A stretch of 64,000 nucleotides of DNA from Holothuria scabra (taxonomy: Eukaryota > Echinodermata > Holothuroidea > Aspidochirotida > Holothuriidae): positions 29,059,455-29,123,454 of the forward strand of contig CM074180.1 of the NCBI GenBank assembly GCA_037179385.1, in the 5' to 3' direction. Numbering within the stretch: the stretch's first letter is position 1; each line of letters begins with the position of its first letter. Under the pieces are notes generated by a model. It saw only the letters and a program-made list of their open reading frames with translations, ran no database searches and was not told the origin of the DNA. Position numbers and translations under genes: made by a program. Shown here in pieces: positions 25,601-34,638 of this stretch.

Positions 25601-28600
25601 AATAAGTGCAACTTCAACAAAACCCAACCAAACCCAACCAACAAAAACCAACCAAACCCACCAAACAAAATACAACAAAACCAAACCAAATTTACCCTAC
25701 AAAACCCACCCAACAAAAATGCAAACTGTACATTTGGCATTGTTCTTCCTACTCCAGATTGGAACTATATACAGTATTACCTGTCACATGAAAAGTACAA
25801 GCTGTTTTCCAACATTTTTGTGGCCAGTTCTTTGTAATTTCCTTTTATACAGTTCGATACACACTGTTCAGTATGGCTAAACATTCCAGGGTTTGGCCCC
25901 TTCAAGAAGAGTAGTCCACCAAAAGTTAATTTGAAGATAAAGCTAAATAAAACAATTTTTATCTTACTTCTCTTCAAAGTACCTTTCATCACATTTTATG
26001 ACTTTACTATTGTAAATTCAAGGTAAAGCAAGCAGTTACTTCTAGTAAATTTCACACTTAAAAAGAAAAAACATTGTCACATGACTCCCAACAGCCAATC
26101 ATGAAACTAGGCAATCAACTACACTACTTCAATTTGGAATGACTGTTCTTGCCCTTTAACTCCTCAAGGGACCCTGACATCACAAGGGTCCTAAGGTGGG
26201 TGCTTAACCAAACACTGCCAGGCAATTACTACTTCCCTAAGTACTGGACGTGATCCAATATCATTGAATCTATCTTTGCTAGGATTGACAAAAAAGATGG
26301 CAAGAACCCTGGTTAGGGATTATTTACAAAAAGTCAAGGCAGGCTTACCACACCGTAATCAGGTGCTGAAATGAATACCTAGTCAATGTTTGAGAAGCAA
26401 GGTGAACAGTAGCAATTACATTGCATCTGCCCATCAGAATGCTATGGATTACAAGAATGGCCCTGTTTTCTATAAATTTGTCCCCTTTTTTGTTAGATAA
26501 GAGGTCAAATTAAGCTTGGTTAGTTAGTTAGAGTTTTACGGCCCAGTTTCCAACCTATTGGTTCAAGTTGAGCCGGCCACAGCCTTTTTTCCAGTTGTGG
26601 CTCACTGGCTTGTTTTCCCTACTCCATTGCTTATGCTGAGCATCACACGGCAGTAGGTTTCCATTTTTAGTCTTTGGTATGACTGGACCTGGGAATTGAA
26701 CCTGGTCCTTCTGCATGAGAGGCAGATGCTCTGCCGTTAGACCAAACATGCGGTCTGTCAAATTAAGCATTAGTACTGCCACAGGAACTAAGCCCCAAGA
26801 ATAAACAATCATCTGACTTTCACATTTTTCCCTTTTTTTCACATTTTCCTCTGTCAATTTTTTCATCCATTTACCCTCATGGGCAAAATACAAAAACACA
26901 CCTCTGGAAATATTCTCTAGGTTGCACATTACCCAATCATACATAATCCATTATGTAAGATGTATGTATGTATGTTGTAATGGAAATAGACCCATGAGAA
27001 ACTCTCTATTTTATCATTATCATTGTTGAATAGTATAGATTAGGAGAACTGGAACTGCCTTTGGTCAGATAAAATTTTGCCTTTAATCAAGGGTTTCATT
27101 CTTGCCATATGTCAACTAAATTTAAAGAATGTACATACAGACTGCAATTGCAACAAAACAATGAAAATCCCACAGCGACTGAAACTCCATATGGACAACT
27201 AAAAGTGCAGTAAACAGTTGAGCCAATAACAAGCAGACTATTCCATGCATTACCAACCTTATGAGAGCAAATGAACTTCTTAAAGGGCCATTCCTCTCAC
27301 CCCAAACTGCAGTTGTTGTAGGGGGGGAGGGGGGTACTGAAATTCTCAATTGGATCAGTTTGTAGCACTTGCACTTCAAATAATTGCATTCAAGTGCAAA
27401 ATAATACATATTCATAGGTTGTCCCAGTGCAACTTGTAATTTGCATAAGCTACGTGTGCAGTGGACCAGACTGACCAATCACGCGTACAACTTCCTGGTG
27501 AGCAGGCATGTAACGGTCAGGAGGTCCTCACTAGCATCAAGTCAGCGACGCAGGAAAGATGTGGACACCAACTCCGCCGAAGTTCCAAATTGACTGTCCT
27601 CGACTTTTACAATACAGTACTTACTGCACTTGGAATTACCTACCAAAATCTCGGAGATATCTACAAGAAATTATTCCTCTTACCAACGCATCAGTCCTGT
27701 GTAGTCGGGCAGCAGCTGGCAGCTCGACAATTTTTGCTGGGGACTGAGGTGTTGAGTGCGGCGGTAATATCAGTTCCACTACATCGCCGAGCACGAGGTC
27801 CTTACAGTGACGCCATTTTGTTGCGGCCCTGGTATTAGAGTTTTTCATTAATGGAGGTGAGACCATTTCACTTTACATCTCTAAAAGTTCTTTGACTGAC
27901 AGCTAATTCCAACAATGCAGAATCCCAAAGCTTACATTACACCGCATGAACTGTACTGAGAGTGTTTTGATTATGCACATTAAGCTTTTCTATACTCACC
28001 CTGAAGAAATAAACTAAGATTGTGTCTGGATGAGGATGAATTTCAGACAATTGTGGGAGGGACTTAAGGTAGAAAGTTAGGAGAATTGGTTCTGTTTGGG
28101 GTGATAGAATCAGGCCTTTAATATCAAGTCTAGAGAAAGGGTTATCAAGCTTTCTACAATGGCCTTGAGCCTGAGGATTACTTTGGACCTTTCAATATTT
28201 AAATACTAGCTAATAAATGATTTCCTTCAGAAAAAAATTTGTTAACGCAAAGCATGCCTCTTTCTAAGGTGGTATGGTAGATTTGTAACCTCATGTATGA
28301 GAGGACTTAGCTCTCCTCTGAACTTTTTCTAAAAGCAATTAATCCTTTTCACCGAAGGGACTCCAGGCCTGTGCAACATAGTTGATATGGGTTCTAACCA
28401 GCTGCTTTTACAAGTGTAGCACAATTTCTTCATTAAAACTAGCAAAATTCCTCCTGATTAACCAAGAACCCTATTAGCCCTTGCAGTGGCAGTAGATGTA
28501 CACTTCCTACTGTAGATGGCTTTAAAATCTCACGTAATTAATGCTCCCAGTTCTTTCCCAAAAGTCATATTTAAAATAGTAATGCTCATGGTATATGTGG

Positions 28601-30496
28601 AGGACTTTGCTCTTTCCTGTTGCATTAAAAGATTTGCCAACTCTACTATTTCAATGAACTAATCTATGCAAATCTTTTTGAAGCAGTAAGGAATCATCCT
28701 CACTTTTATTCTTTCTTTAGAGATGAATATCATCAGTTAACTTATACTAGAAGTGAGAGAACTAAAAAAATGTCAATAAATTGAAATATCTCATTTGCTT
28801 CTCTTTCAGGATGGAATTAGGTTGGTTTTAGATGGTTAAACTAAAACAAAATATTCCTTTGTACTACTGTAATAGCATACCTTCATAAGCTACTGATTGT
28901 TTTGAATGTTGCCTTTAATATAGTTGTGCGAGTTTTGTTTGAACTACATCGTTCATGTACTTTCTTTGTACTTGTAATTTTATAGAGCTTGAATCACATT
29001 CAACTTGTTAATGATTTTTGGAACTAGAAATTATTTCCAATAAATGGTGCAAAAAAAAATTGTGCAAAAGAAATTGCTGAAGCAGGTTAAGCTTAGCCTT
29101 ATTCATTCTGGACGTGCAAGAGAATGCCATGTCAACTCGACAGATGATTGGTTGTTGATAATATTGTCAATAATTGTAAATGCAACATTGCTGAAGAGTT
29201 ATTTCAGTTTTTGTCAGAATTTTACCAAATATAATTTTACAGTGTAATACTCTTGTGATATAATTGAAATATTGTTTTGATGTACTTTATCATAGCAAGT
29301 CTAACATAATAAGATATTTGGGATGAAATGACTCCCACTTTGGGGGCAAAACAACTTCCACTTGGGGGGGGGGGAAAGGAAAAGGGGAGCAATAAACGAC
29401 TGGTTACCGCCTGAAGGACAACCATTAAGTTTTCTGAATTGTGTCCTCCTAACTTTGGCCTATTTTATTTAGCGTAGCTAACATAAGGAGATAGAGGCTT
29501 GCCTAAGATTTTGCTTCCCTTCCCATGACTCTCTGGTAAAGCCAAGAACCAATGCAACAGTCAGTTGAAAGGTTACAGGTGGTATACGTAACTTGTTCAT
29601 CATCATCAGTAAAGACGTTGTTGGCCAAAGGCCATTTCATCGCTGAAAACAGTCATTTAGGTCTAGCTGTGAATTTCCACCTTTAAATTGAAGTACAGAG
29701 TGCTATGATACCAAAGTGTGTCAAAGCCTGGGTTGAGGAAGCCTGGGGTACAACTATAGAATACCCCTCCAATACATACAGTAACATAACAGGTTGAAGG
29801 GCGAAGGAAGGCCAAGGCCCCAATAGAATAAGACCTCATTTTGCTTCCGGAGGCCGAGTCACACTCCCACTCACATGCTAAAAAAATATACATCACAAAT
29901 TTAGAAACAGTCCAGAGTCACTGTGACTGTGACTGCTCCTCCAATTAAAAGTGGAGGCTCAGTGAACTTAGTAAATTCTTCACAAATACCAGTCACACAA
30001 ATACAGGTCATTATTTTGTGCTGCAAAATAATGCAAATTTAGAAATGGTGATATGGTATATAATATACGTAGTGATATAAGCCTTGTAGGCCTACATTTA
30101 GCGGAGCAAGTGATACAGTGGTAACGAACTGCATCTTCCAGTCATGAGGTCGTGAGTTCAAGTCCCAGCTCCGACATCAAAATTGTCGTCTAGTTTTCTG
30201 GGTGGTAGTTAATCTGCTATCCCTTAATCATAGACGTTAAACTGTGAGTTTGTTGCACGAGACTGGCGTTGCCAGCTTGGCGCTAATACCCCTTCATTGG
30301 GGCGTTGCCGAGTTCCCGCAAGGGAGGATCAAATGAAAACAAAACGTTTATCCGTTTATAACCTTACTCAATAATAGCCTAGGCCATGTAGCTACAGATG
30401 TTACCTTATGAGGACGATTGAGCCCACTACAGTTCCCGTTATCGAGAGAGGTACGACAATCCTCGGGGAGAATATTTTCTTTGCAAAATGCTGCAT
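13502..30496 (-). CDS. RDH13: RDH13-like retinol dehydrogenase, complete gene span (7 coding exons)
   Basis: Family role (known): an NADP(H)-dependent short-chain dehydrogenase of the RDH11-14 group that interconverts retinal and retinol; RDH13 is associated with the mitochondrial inner membrane. Seen here: joining exons 30496-30405, 25371-25253, 23816-23661, 22887-22783, 21910-21701, 19890-19683 and 13604-13502 gives 993 nt, 330 aa plus stop, close to the ~331 aa of vertebrate RDH13. All junctions are GT-AG with matching phases 2,1,1,1,1,2. Residues ~13-30 form a hydrophobic anchor, TGANTGIG (53-60) is the cofactor loop, INNAG (131-135) follows, then the serine pair at 182-183, catalytic YSNSK (208-212) and LHPG (236-239). 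The C-terminus contains the conserved VAKKLWDVS. No frameshift or stop interrupts it, so it looks functional. RDH14 or another paralogue is the main alternative. Confidence 0.93.
13683..14152 (+). repeat. recent 236-bp tandem duplication of a SINE-body segment
   Basis: Copy 1 (13683-13918) and copy 2 (13919 to about 14152) start 'catacccaagattttaaaaa' and differ at only about three positions, so the duplication is young. The unit holds 'ttgtgcttggtg', 'caatggagtacc', 'aaacaagccagtgag' and 'gcaactggaaccc', which match the body of the tRNA-derived SINEs at 26518-26755 and 57283-57510. It lies in RDH13 intron 6. Confidence 0.9.
14640..15620. repeat. ~150-bp degenerate tandem repeat, block 1, with nuclear-receptor-like half-sites
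   Basis: At least six units recur about every 142-178 bp. Each carries a variant of 'tgaccccaaatgacctttga' followed by cctc, then 'gggatcatctact..' and 'cttgagatatc'. The half-site pair starts at about 14811, 14970, 15125, 15267, 15445 and 15594, and only 15125-15137 is a perfect TGACCT-T-TGACCT. The block is in RDH13 intron 6 and ends in a (CA)n run at about 15740. Confidence 0.85.
15740..16040. repeat. (CA)n plus ~280-bp dispersed unit, copy 1
   Basis: A (CA)n run is followed by a unit beginning 'gggcatacccgtattcaatg' with 'ggaaatggtcggaattcccc' and three CACGTG E-box hexamers (around 15858, 15896 and 15954). Copies occur at 19230-19545 and 57745-58050. Here and at 19 kb it directly follows a half-site repeat block, so block, CA run and unit may be one composite element. 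E-boxes may be incidental. Confidence 0.8.
16140..16500. repeat. dispersed repeat, copy 1 (second copy at 34020-34400)
   Basis: Shares 'gacattagccatatat', 'agatttgcatactgagctca' and the surrounding order of words with 34020-34400, in the same orientation but well diverged. No terminal repeats were found and the class is unknown. Confidence 0.65.
16680..17290. repeat. dispersed GC-richer repeat, copy 1
   Basis: Matches 27363-27870: 'cctgtagcacttt', 'aagtgcacaatacac', 'attcata', 'gggcagcagctggcagct' and 'ggtgagac' occur in the same order and orientation. It is richer in CpG than its surroundings and contains TGACGTCA at about 16759. The open frames on both strands (16895-17275 minus, 16959-17252 plus) come from this repeat, so I do not call them genes. 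Confidence 0.7.
17300..17560 (-). mobile_element. TTAA MITE, truncated copy
   Basis: Contains 'aagcccctcccac', 'cttcctcatccaggcac', 'cagtttatttcttcagggcgagta', split here by position, and 'gctgtcaatcaaacagctg', the same order as full copies at 24100-24397 and 62018-62316. Its ends are lost next to the 16680-17290 repeat. Confidence 0.75.
17670..19150. repeat. ~145-bp degenerate tandem repeat, block 2, with perfect DR1 motifs
   Basis: The same family as 14640-15620. Units contain 'ggtgaccccagatgaccttt', 'gggaccatctcctgac', 'acataccaaatatgaaatc' and 'caagtttcctatcttgagat'. Perfect direct repeats of TGACCT with one-base spacing occur at 17915-17927, 18059-18071, 18262-18274, 18442-18454 (C spacer) and 19127-19139, with near matches at 17763, 18119, 18583 and 18728. 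Reverse-complemented, this is AGGTCA-A-AGGTCA. The array resides in RDH13 intron 6. Confidence 0.88.
19230..19600. repeat. (CA)n plus ~280-bp dispersed unit, copy 2
   Basis: Copy of 15740-16040 with more decay: 'ggaaatggtcggaattccct', 'gagctcattgcagtgtccaa', 'cagctacaccagttacgggc' and 'cttcagctcttgtgag' are recognisable. It is flanked on both sides by CA-rich runs (about 19240 and 19545-19580). It lies about 80 bp from the exon-6 splice donor of RDH13. Confidence 0.75.
19683..19890 (-). CDS. RDH13: RDH13-like exon 6
   Basis: Residues 229-296 hold [20 protein letters not shown] and [19 protein letters not shown], then the typical ENVSGLYF. The LHPG turn and the following Thr/Glu lie beside the cofactor nicotinamide in the family. 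The acceptor GAATACCCAG is weak in pyrimidines but unambiguous by homology. The donor is TTTCAG-GTAAAA, phase 2, which matches exon 7. Confidence 0.93.
20100..20360. repeat. decayed fragment related to the 15740 unit
   Basis: The words 'atattttcaggtagctac' and 'caggctccgtgtga' correspond to 'gaattttcaggtagctac' and 'cgagctccacgtga' of the 15740-16040 unit. Upstream, 'ggctccaatccaggca' resembles a reversed tRNA B-box, but no full tRNA head can be built. It lies in RDH13 intron 5. Confidence 0.4.
21701..21910 (-). CDS. RDH13: RDH13-like exon 5 (catalytic Ser and YxxxK)
   Basis: Residues 159-227 carry [20 protein letters not shown] with the catalytic serine pair at 182-183, and [12 protein letters not shown] with Tyr208 and Lys212 of the YxxxK active site. 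Acceptor TTTGTTTCTAG; donor CTTCAAG-GTAAAA directly followed by an A-rich run. All catalytic residues are present. Confidence 0.94.
22783..22887 (-). CDS. RDH13: RDH13-like exon 4 (NNAG motif)
   Basis: Residues 124-157 include [14 protein letters not shown] and [10 protein letters not shown], both diagnostic for the RDH11-14 subfamily. NNAG stabilises the central beta sheet of classical short-chain dehydrogenases. The acceptor TTGTTACAG and donor TTTAG-GTAAAA are canonical, with phase 1 at both ends. Confidence 0.93.
23193..23653 (+). mobile_element. hAT-like MITE, copy 2, abutting the RDH13 exon-3 splice donor
   Basis: Starts CAGAGCTGC and ends GGTTGGCAGCTCTG, about 461 bp, collinear with copy 1 at 9114-9583. 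The flanks are only partly similar (TGGTTAAC left, GGGTTTAC right), compatible with a decayed 8-bp duplication. The right flank is the reverse complement of the exon-3 donor region (GTAAAC), so the insertion reached within about eight bases of coding sequence. Confidence 0.8.
23661..23816 (-). CDS. RDH13: RDH13-like exon 3
   Basis: Residues 72-122 contain [10 protein letters not shown], the segment where the Arg after the second beta strand favours NADP(H), and [14 protein letters not shown], a hallmark of RDH11-14. The acceptor is TTGCTCTTGCAG. The donor is CAAG followed by GTAAAC, and only about seven to eight bases after the exon the terminal repeat of a hAT-like MITE begins (see 23193-23653). 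The exon itself is intact. Confidence 0.92.
24100..24397 (-). mobile_element. TTAA MITE, full copy in RDH13 intron 2
   Basis: TTAA at 24096-24099 precedes 'aggctcagttctctcatccc'. The element ends 'agtttggggtgagaggtttg' and 'gccct', an imperfect inverted match. Interior landmarks are 'aagcccctccc', 'cttcatccagata', 'agtttattgcttcaaggtga' and 'gctgtcaatcaaagagctga'. The right flank is TTGA, one change from TTAA. Confidence 0.82.
24735..24985 (+). mobile_element. tRNA-derived SINE (Ser/Leu-like head)
   Basis: The head 'gtggctgagtggataaaggc' resembles the A-box region of class II tRNAs, with a long variable arm suggested by 'aaccaggaagccttgggttt'. The body continues to about 24985. The 128-aa open frame across it is not a gene by my reading. 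It is in RDH13 intron 2. Confidence 0.5.
25253..25371 (-). CDS. RDH13: RDH13-like exon 2 (cofactor-binding loop)
   Basis: Residues 32-70 begin [12 protein letters not shown], the conserved linker after the anchor in RDH13, and continue through [14 protein letters not shown] to TALDLAKR. The acceptor is TTTTTTCCAG and the donor AGAG followed by GTATTT, phase 1. The TGxxxGIG loop binds the dinucleotide cofactor. Confidence is high because both splice sites, both phases and the family motif agree. Confidence 0.93.
25604..25715. repeat. low-complexity AACCC/AACCA-rich tract
   Basis: About 110 bases with almost no G on the plus strand, built from 'aacccaacca' and 'caaaacc' units. It yields spurious Lys/Pro/Thr/Gln-rich frames on the plus strand and Gly/Phe-rich frames on the minus strand. 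It lies in RDH13 intron 1, about 230 bases from exon 2. Confidence 0.85.
26518..26755 (-). mobile_element. tRNA-derived SINE, full-length reference copy
   Basis: On the minus strand: A-box region 'tggtctaacggcagagc', anticodon-arm-like 'tgcctctcatgcag', B-box 'ggttcaattcc', then body 'accaaagactaaaaatggaa', 'aagcaatggagtagggaaaa', 'caagccagtgagcc', and tail 'ggttggaaactgggc' ending in (CTAA)n. Related copies are at 35908-36533 and 57283-57510, with fragments at 13683-14152 and 33236-33300. Confidence 0.82.
27284..28117 (+). mobile_element. TTAA MITE interrupted by a nested repeat
   Basis: Flanked by TTAA at 27280-27283 and 28118-28121. The left end 'agggccattcctctcacccc' runs to about 27360 and the element resumes at about 27886 with 'ttgactgacagctaattcc', continuing to 'gtttggggtgatagaatc' and 'aggcct'. 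The intervening ~500 bp is the dispersed repeat seen at 16680-17290. It lies in RDH13 intron 1. Confidence 0.83.
27363..27870. repeat. dispersed GC-richer repeat, copy 2, nested in the MITE
   Basis: Collinear with 16680-17290: 'tgtagcactt', 'caagtgcaaaataatacata', 'cgggcagcagctggcagctc', 'ggactgaggtgttgagtgcg' and 'gaggtgagac'. It interrupts a TTAA MITE, so it either inserted into it or was captured by it. Minus-strand frames with an LPAAA-type motif in both copies derive from this repeat. Confidence 0.72.
30102..30345 (+). mobile_element. tRNA-derived SINE of a second family
   Basis: The head 'gatacagtggtaacgaac' (A-box), then 'gaggtcgtgagttcaagtcc' (B-box), with CGGAGC and GCTCCG able to pair as an acceptor stem. 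The T-stem pairs poorly and a ~170-bp unrelated body follows ('ctggcgttgccagcttggcg', 'gagttcccgcaagggagga'), so this is a SINE and not a tRNA gene. It ends about 60 bp from the RDH13 exon-1 donor. Confidence 0.7.
30405..30496 (-). CDS. RDH13: RDH13-like exon 1 (start codon, membrane anchor)
   Basis: Encodes residues 1-31. The ATG at 30496 is chosen because the peptide after it, with [17 protein letters not shown], aligns in length and character with the RDH13 N-terminal hydrophobic segment. An in-frame upstream ATG at 30640 would add about 48 residues not expected in the family. The exon ends ATA-AG followed by GTAACA (phase 2), and the split codon becomes Arg31 when joined to exon 2. Several basic residues precede the hydrophobic stretch. 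Confidence 0.85.
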
Positions 30497-31744
30497 GTTG
30501 CGGCTTTTGTCCGATCCTAGTTCACTTTTCCACCTTCGCAAACAAGTTTTTTTCAGTGTGAAGTCCTGAACGGTGGGTAGTGAACCTAACGCCAGGGCTA
30601 TATTACCATTCTTCCATCTGAAACTGTGCGAGCCTAACAACTAGCCTACATTATTTACATGGTACAATACAAAAATGTCAACAAGTTTGCTTGTCATTTC
30701 AAACGATTAATGAAATAGGGCTGGTCGGTATTGCGTAATCAAAACACCTTAGTTGTGGTATTTCAGTCGTTTGTATTGCATTTATTGAATGAACCAGCCG
30801 AACTTTTCACCTGCGTAGCTAATCGCCAAATCCTTTCAGTCAAGTCAAAATGTGTTGAGATATTAAATTGTACTTGCAAAAGTCGCGCCTGAGCAGATTG
30901 CGTCCGCTCCGCATGCAACAGTTCCCACCCATAGAGTAGGATAATAGGAACCTATATCCTGCTCTATGTTCCCACCACACACTACATCACGTATCAAAAC
31001 ATTGTGTTTTCCTCGTTTGCAACCTCAGCAGCCGAAACTACTGTGCACAACTCGTATTGTGCACACACCGCACGGACAGGTTCGGAACGTACGAACAGCT
31101 GGCGCAAGTTACGTTTTATGCCAATTGCCAGCAGTGTATGCGCATATATGCACCTTGCAGTTAGTTTTACGCCAACGCTACAGTGATTTACTGTTGGAAG
31201 TTTTAACTCACACCTCCACTTTCTCCGTTAAGAAATCAGAACAAGACTTTCGTATTTTTTGTTGATGGAACTCCTTCTTGAATGAAATAATTGAGGGATT
31301 ATTTTCAAGGAGCATTGTGATCAAGTCGTTATCAATTGTTATTTTTGCGTTAAAATTTGTTTTGATCAACAACATGATGGTCAAGGCTGTCTATGTTCTA
31401 ACTATCTCTGTCGTGTGATAATTTTGTACTAGGCCTAGCATTCAACCGTGACCATAGCGTAAGTCAGTGTAACAGCAAGAGCATGTTTTCAGAGAAATGA
31501 ATACACTTGACGCTTTTTGAAAAAGTCTGACCACACTTAATTAGCCTTGCCCTGCGTGGCAATTAGGTGATAAACAGTGTCTGATTGAAATTTGAAAGGG
31601 CCTAGGCCTAGCTAGGTTTCATTCACTACAAACTTACTCAGTTGATCAGGTATGCATGAACACCATATAGCCTAAGACCCATCATGGAATGGTAGTTCAA
31701 AAAGAAAGAGATAACCCTAAAGAAGTGCCGAACCTGTTAAAACA
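30497..31744. promoter_or_regulatory. head-to-head intergenic region, candidate divergent promoter
   Basis: This 1248-bp interval separates the start codons of RDH13 (minus) and PLC-beta (plus) and must contain both 5'UTRs unless unseen leader exons exist. CpG content rises locally around 30880-31100 (clusters such as 'gtcgcgcc', 'ttgcgtccgctccgcatg', 'cggaacgtacgaac'), unlike the AT-rich flanks. No convincing TATA box was found. Absence of the MITE families seen on both sides is consistent with functional constraint, which is inference. Confidence 0.5.
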
Positions 31745-31843
31745 ATGGCTGGTGCCGACACTGCAAAAGTGAAAGCAGGGTATGAAGACATAGCAGTACC
31801 TGATGAATTGACACGTGGAGGAAAATTCATTAAATGGGAACAG
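31745..31843 (+). CDS. PLCB: phospholipase C beta, first coding exon
   Basis: Family role (known): PLC-beta hydrolyses PIP2 to IP3 and diacylglycerol downstream of Gq-coupled receptors. Seen: ATG in a good initiation context (AACAATGG), 33 codons beginning MAGAD and ending VPDELTRGGKFIKWEQ, then the donor CAG-GTATGT in phase 0. The MAGA start and the GxKFIKWxx segment at residue ~26-33 match the N-terminus of PLCB1/3, where the first coding exon ends at the same point before the PH domain. Only this exon was found; the rest would lie beyond the window or was missed. The gene is divergent from RDH13. Single short exon, hence moderate confidence. Confidence 0.75.
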
Positions 31844-33235
31844 GTATGTTGAACTTTGAATAATGATTCGCATGTCATTTTCTCTTTAATTTTGTGGAAT
31901 GTCCCAATCAGCTTAAAGTCATCTTATTTATAGTGTTTGATTTGATTGCCAGAAATTAAGTTGCCATTCTCTGATGGTATATTATATGGATCCTTTCTGA
32001 CAGCAAATTGTGCTATCCTCTAAAAGAAAGGATTGTATAAAATTTGTAGTCCCATAGGATACTGTGGGAACCTCAGTTGATGCAGGTCTGAAGTCTTAAA
32101 GACCTCTTTGTCTGCTTCTTCTTCACCATTAGCAACTGATCCAGAGCAATTATAAAATACCCTGCCATGCAAAAATTACCTGTGAAATTTAAAGGCTACA
32201 TCGTCAAATCCCCTCATAAATAATTTTGAGAACGACTCATCATTAGACCTATCTATGTGCTTGATCTTTACTAAATTCAGTCAAAAGTCCAAGCTATGCC
32301 CCCTTACTCCATAGTGGCTATGTTGGCCAGGCTACACTGGCCAGGCTACACCAGCTCGGCCCCACCAAGAAGAAATAATATATTGCACAGTTAAAACATG
32401 CCAAAACTGAGTGAAAAAACTAAGTTCCTGTACAGTAATGGCTACACCAGCTCCACCTTGATGATATGCAATTTTTCAGTACAAAAGGGAGGGTAAAAAA
32501 TTCCACATCCAACCAATGCCCCCATCCCTCCATGGCTACAAGACTCCACTTTGAAGAACTAATGTATTGTTTGAATAAGGTGTTATAGCCGGCTACACCT
32601 TGGGTGTTAGTGGCAGGGTAGGCTATTCTATTAAAGCTGGGTCCCTAGCTAAATTTTAAATGGGAGCTCTTGGGGTGTGCTACCTTGGTGGTCTTTGCAT
32701 GGTTTTGCTGTTAAATTGCTCGTCTTTCCATGTGTAATACAATTTTCCTACAGGAACGTGTTCTTTATCCATTGGCCTGACTGAGAATAAAGTACTGCAT
32801 AGCAAAAGGTTGGGGTCACATGGTTTTTATTATCCATTTAAATTGTAAATTTTCAATTATTTAGTCAGAAAAGCCAGAGAAAATTGCGGCTGAAAACTGG
32901 CTCGCCCATCTTCTATCTTCTTAGCAAGTCATTATTGCCAGGCAAATCCTGGTGCCACATGCAAGAAGCATTTAGAAGGTGCTATTGTGAGCTTGCCTTG
33001 TATGTAGGTGAGTCTCTTCCCCCAGTGTGTCTTCTACAAGTTCTAGGGCCCTAGTGTCTTCATATCTTTGTTTTCTGAAACAAAGATATGAAGTTTCAAA
33101 TCTCCAGTGGCTCGTTCTGTAACATTTATGGGAAACAGGTGTGGACGTGTGGTTGAGTGGTACAGTTCTGTATTAAGTTTTGCACCTGTTGCACAAGTGT
33201 GCAGTAGTAAGTTAGATCAGGGAGTTGCCCTGGTT

Positions 33236-33300
33236 AGATATCTGAGTTTTACAGCCCAGTTTCCAACCTGCAGTATTGGTTCAAGTTGAGCCAGCCAAGT
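33236..33300 (-). mobile_element. SINE 3'-end fragment
   Basis: 'gagttttacagcccagtttcc' (split), 'aacctgcagtattggttcaa' and 'gttgagccagcca' match the tail of the 26518-26755 SINE on the minus strand. The tRNA head is missing. The A-box-like 'gtgtggttgagtggtac' at about 33145 is in the other orientation and may belong to another copy. Confidence 0.6.
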
Positions 33301-33663
33301 GAAATACAGTATACTGTATTGTTTAAAATTGATTCAGTCACTTTTGGTGCTTTACTGTATGGTACTTGTGCTCAATTGTTTGTGAGATATACTGTGATTT
33401 TTTACTTGTAGACTTGAGTCCCCACAGCCACCACTTCACTACCAGGACTTCACTGTATACATCAGTACAGTATCTCAATATGCTAATCTTTATTTTTCTA
33501 CAGGTTAGTAATACCCCCTGTATTCCATTATACGTCTTGCTCAACAATTTTTGGAGTACTGTAGTTTTACATTACGTGTTACCAAACATTACAGACAGCT
33601 TTTCCTTGGAGTGTAGTAAACTTTTTTTGAATCTGTTTGGATTAAATTATGTTTTTTACGTTG

Positions 33664-33690
33664 CATTACATTACATTACATTACATTATA
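33664..33690. repeat. (ATTAC)n microsatellite
   Basis: About five units of 'attac' in PLC-beta-side sequence. No other feature attached. Confidence 0.9.
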
Positions 33691-34019
33691 CAATTATTAA
33701 TAATCAGGGAAAGAAATCAGAATGATTTGTTTGCTTCTGACCAATGACAAGCATTTGTACAAAATTATTCAGTAGCTAACCACACACATTTAAAATTTCC
33801 AACTCTACTTAAACACCGTTAAAGGTAGTGGGACATGTCAGCCAAAAGCTGTAACCTAGCAGTTAAGAAGTAAGCTTCCCTAAATAAAAATCTGTCAAAA
33901 TTATGCTTGTTTCTTTTATGGTTCTTAAGATACACTGTACCTCTTCAAATTTTGAATGTTTCTGAAGAAAGTTGTACCTTATGCTAAAATAATGATGTTA
34001 AGTTATAGTTGCACAGTGT

Positions 34020-34400
34020 TTGCAAATGTTGCTTTTGGTAACCCAATATTAATTATTGCTTCATTATTAATCAGATAGTTTATGGGTTGGTAATTGATAG
34101 TGATAATTTCAAGAACAATTTAAACTTCCAAAACAGAATCCACAGGAAATAGGCCTACTAATGTTACATCTAGGTCCTTAAAAGGAAAATTGCCAAAACA
34201 AAGGCTGACATTAGCCATATATGTGGGATGTCCCTCCTTGTACAATCAAAATCACAAGATTTGCATATTGAGCTCATACATATTCACAATTATTTTAAGT
34301 GCAAACCAAAAATTACCCTGTAAAATGGTCCCATTTTGATTGATTTTGATGGGAATTCCAGATATTCTTGGTTTTTAAAGCATTTTACATTTAAATTTCA
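34020..34400. repeat. dispersed repeat, copy 2 (see 16140-16500)
   Basis: Words 'gacattagccatatat', 'agatttgcatattgagctca', 'tttgattgattttgatggga' keep the order seen at 16140-16500 in the same orientation, with many substitutions. Confidence 0.65.
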
Positions 34401-34638
34401 TGTCACCAGACATTTCAGAACTATGTGAAATGAAGAGAGGCGCTTGACCACTAAAATTAAAATACCTGTGCCAGGCTGCCACCATTAGTGTATGAACCCC
34501 AAAAAAGATATTTTAGTCAAATATGTACAGTGCTGTTAGCTGACATTACAGTTTGACCAGAAATGTCACTGACAGAAACAGAATGTACAAAAACTGTATT
34601 TTCTGTACTTGTTTTTCAAGTTCTTATAGTTCCTATAT

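Noticed and set aside
25556..25837. Plus-strand ORFs rich in KPTKPTQQ-like residues
   Set aside because: Translation of the AACCC/AACCA low-complexity tract.
30102..30180. Candidate functional tRNA gene
   Set aside because: A- and B-box-like sequences and an acceptor stem exist, but the T stem pairs poorly and a SINE body follows directly.
30405..30640. Upstream in-frame ATG at 30640 as the RDH13 start
   Set aside because: It would add ~48 residues that do not resemble the RDH13 N-terminus; ATG 30496 gives the expected length.
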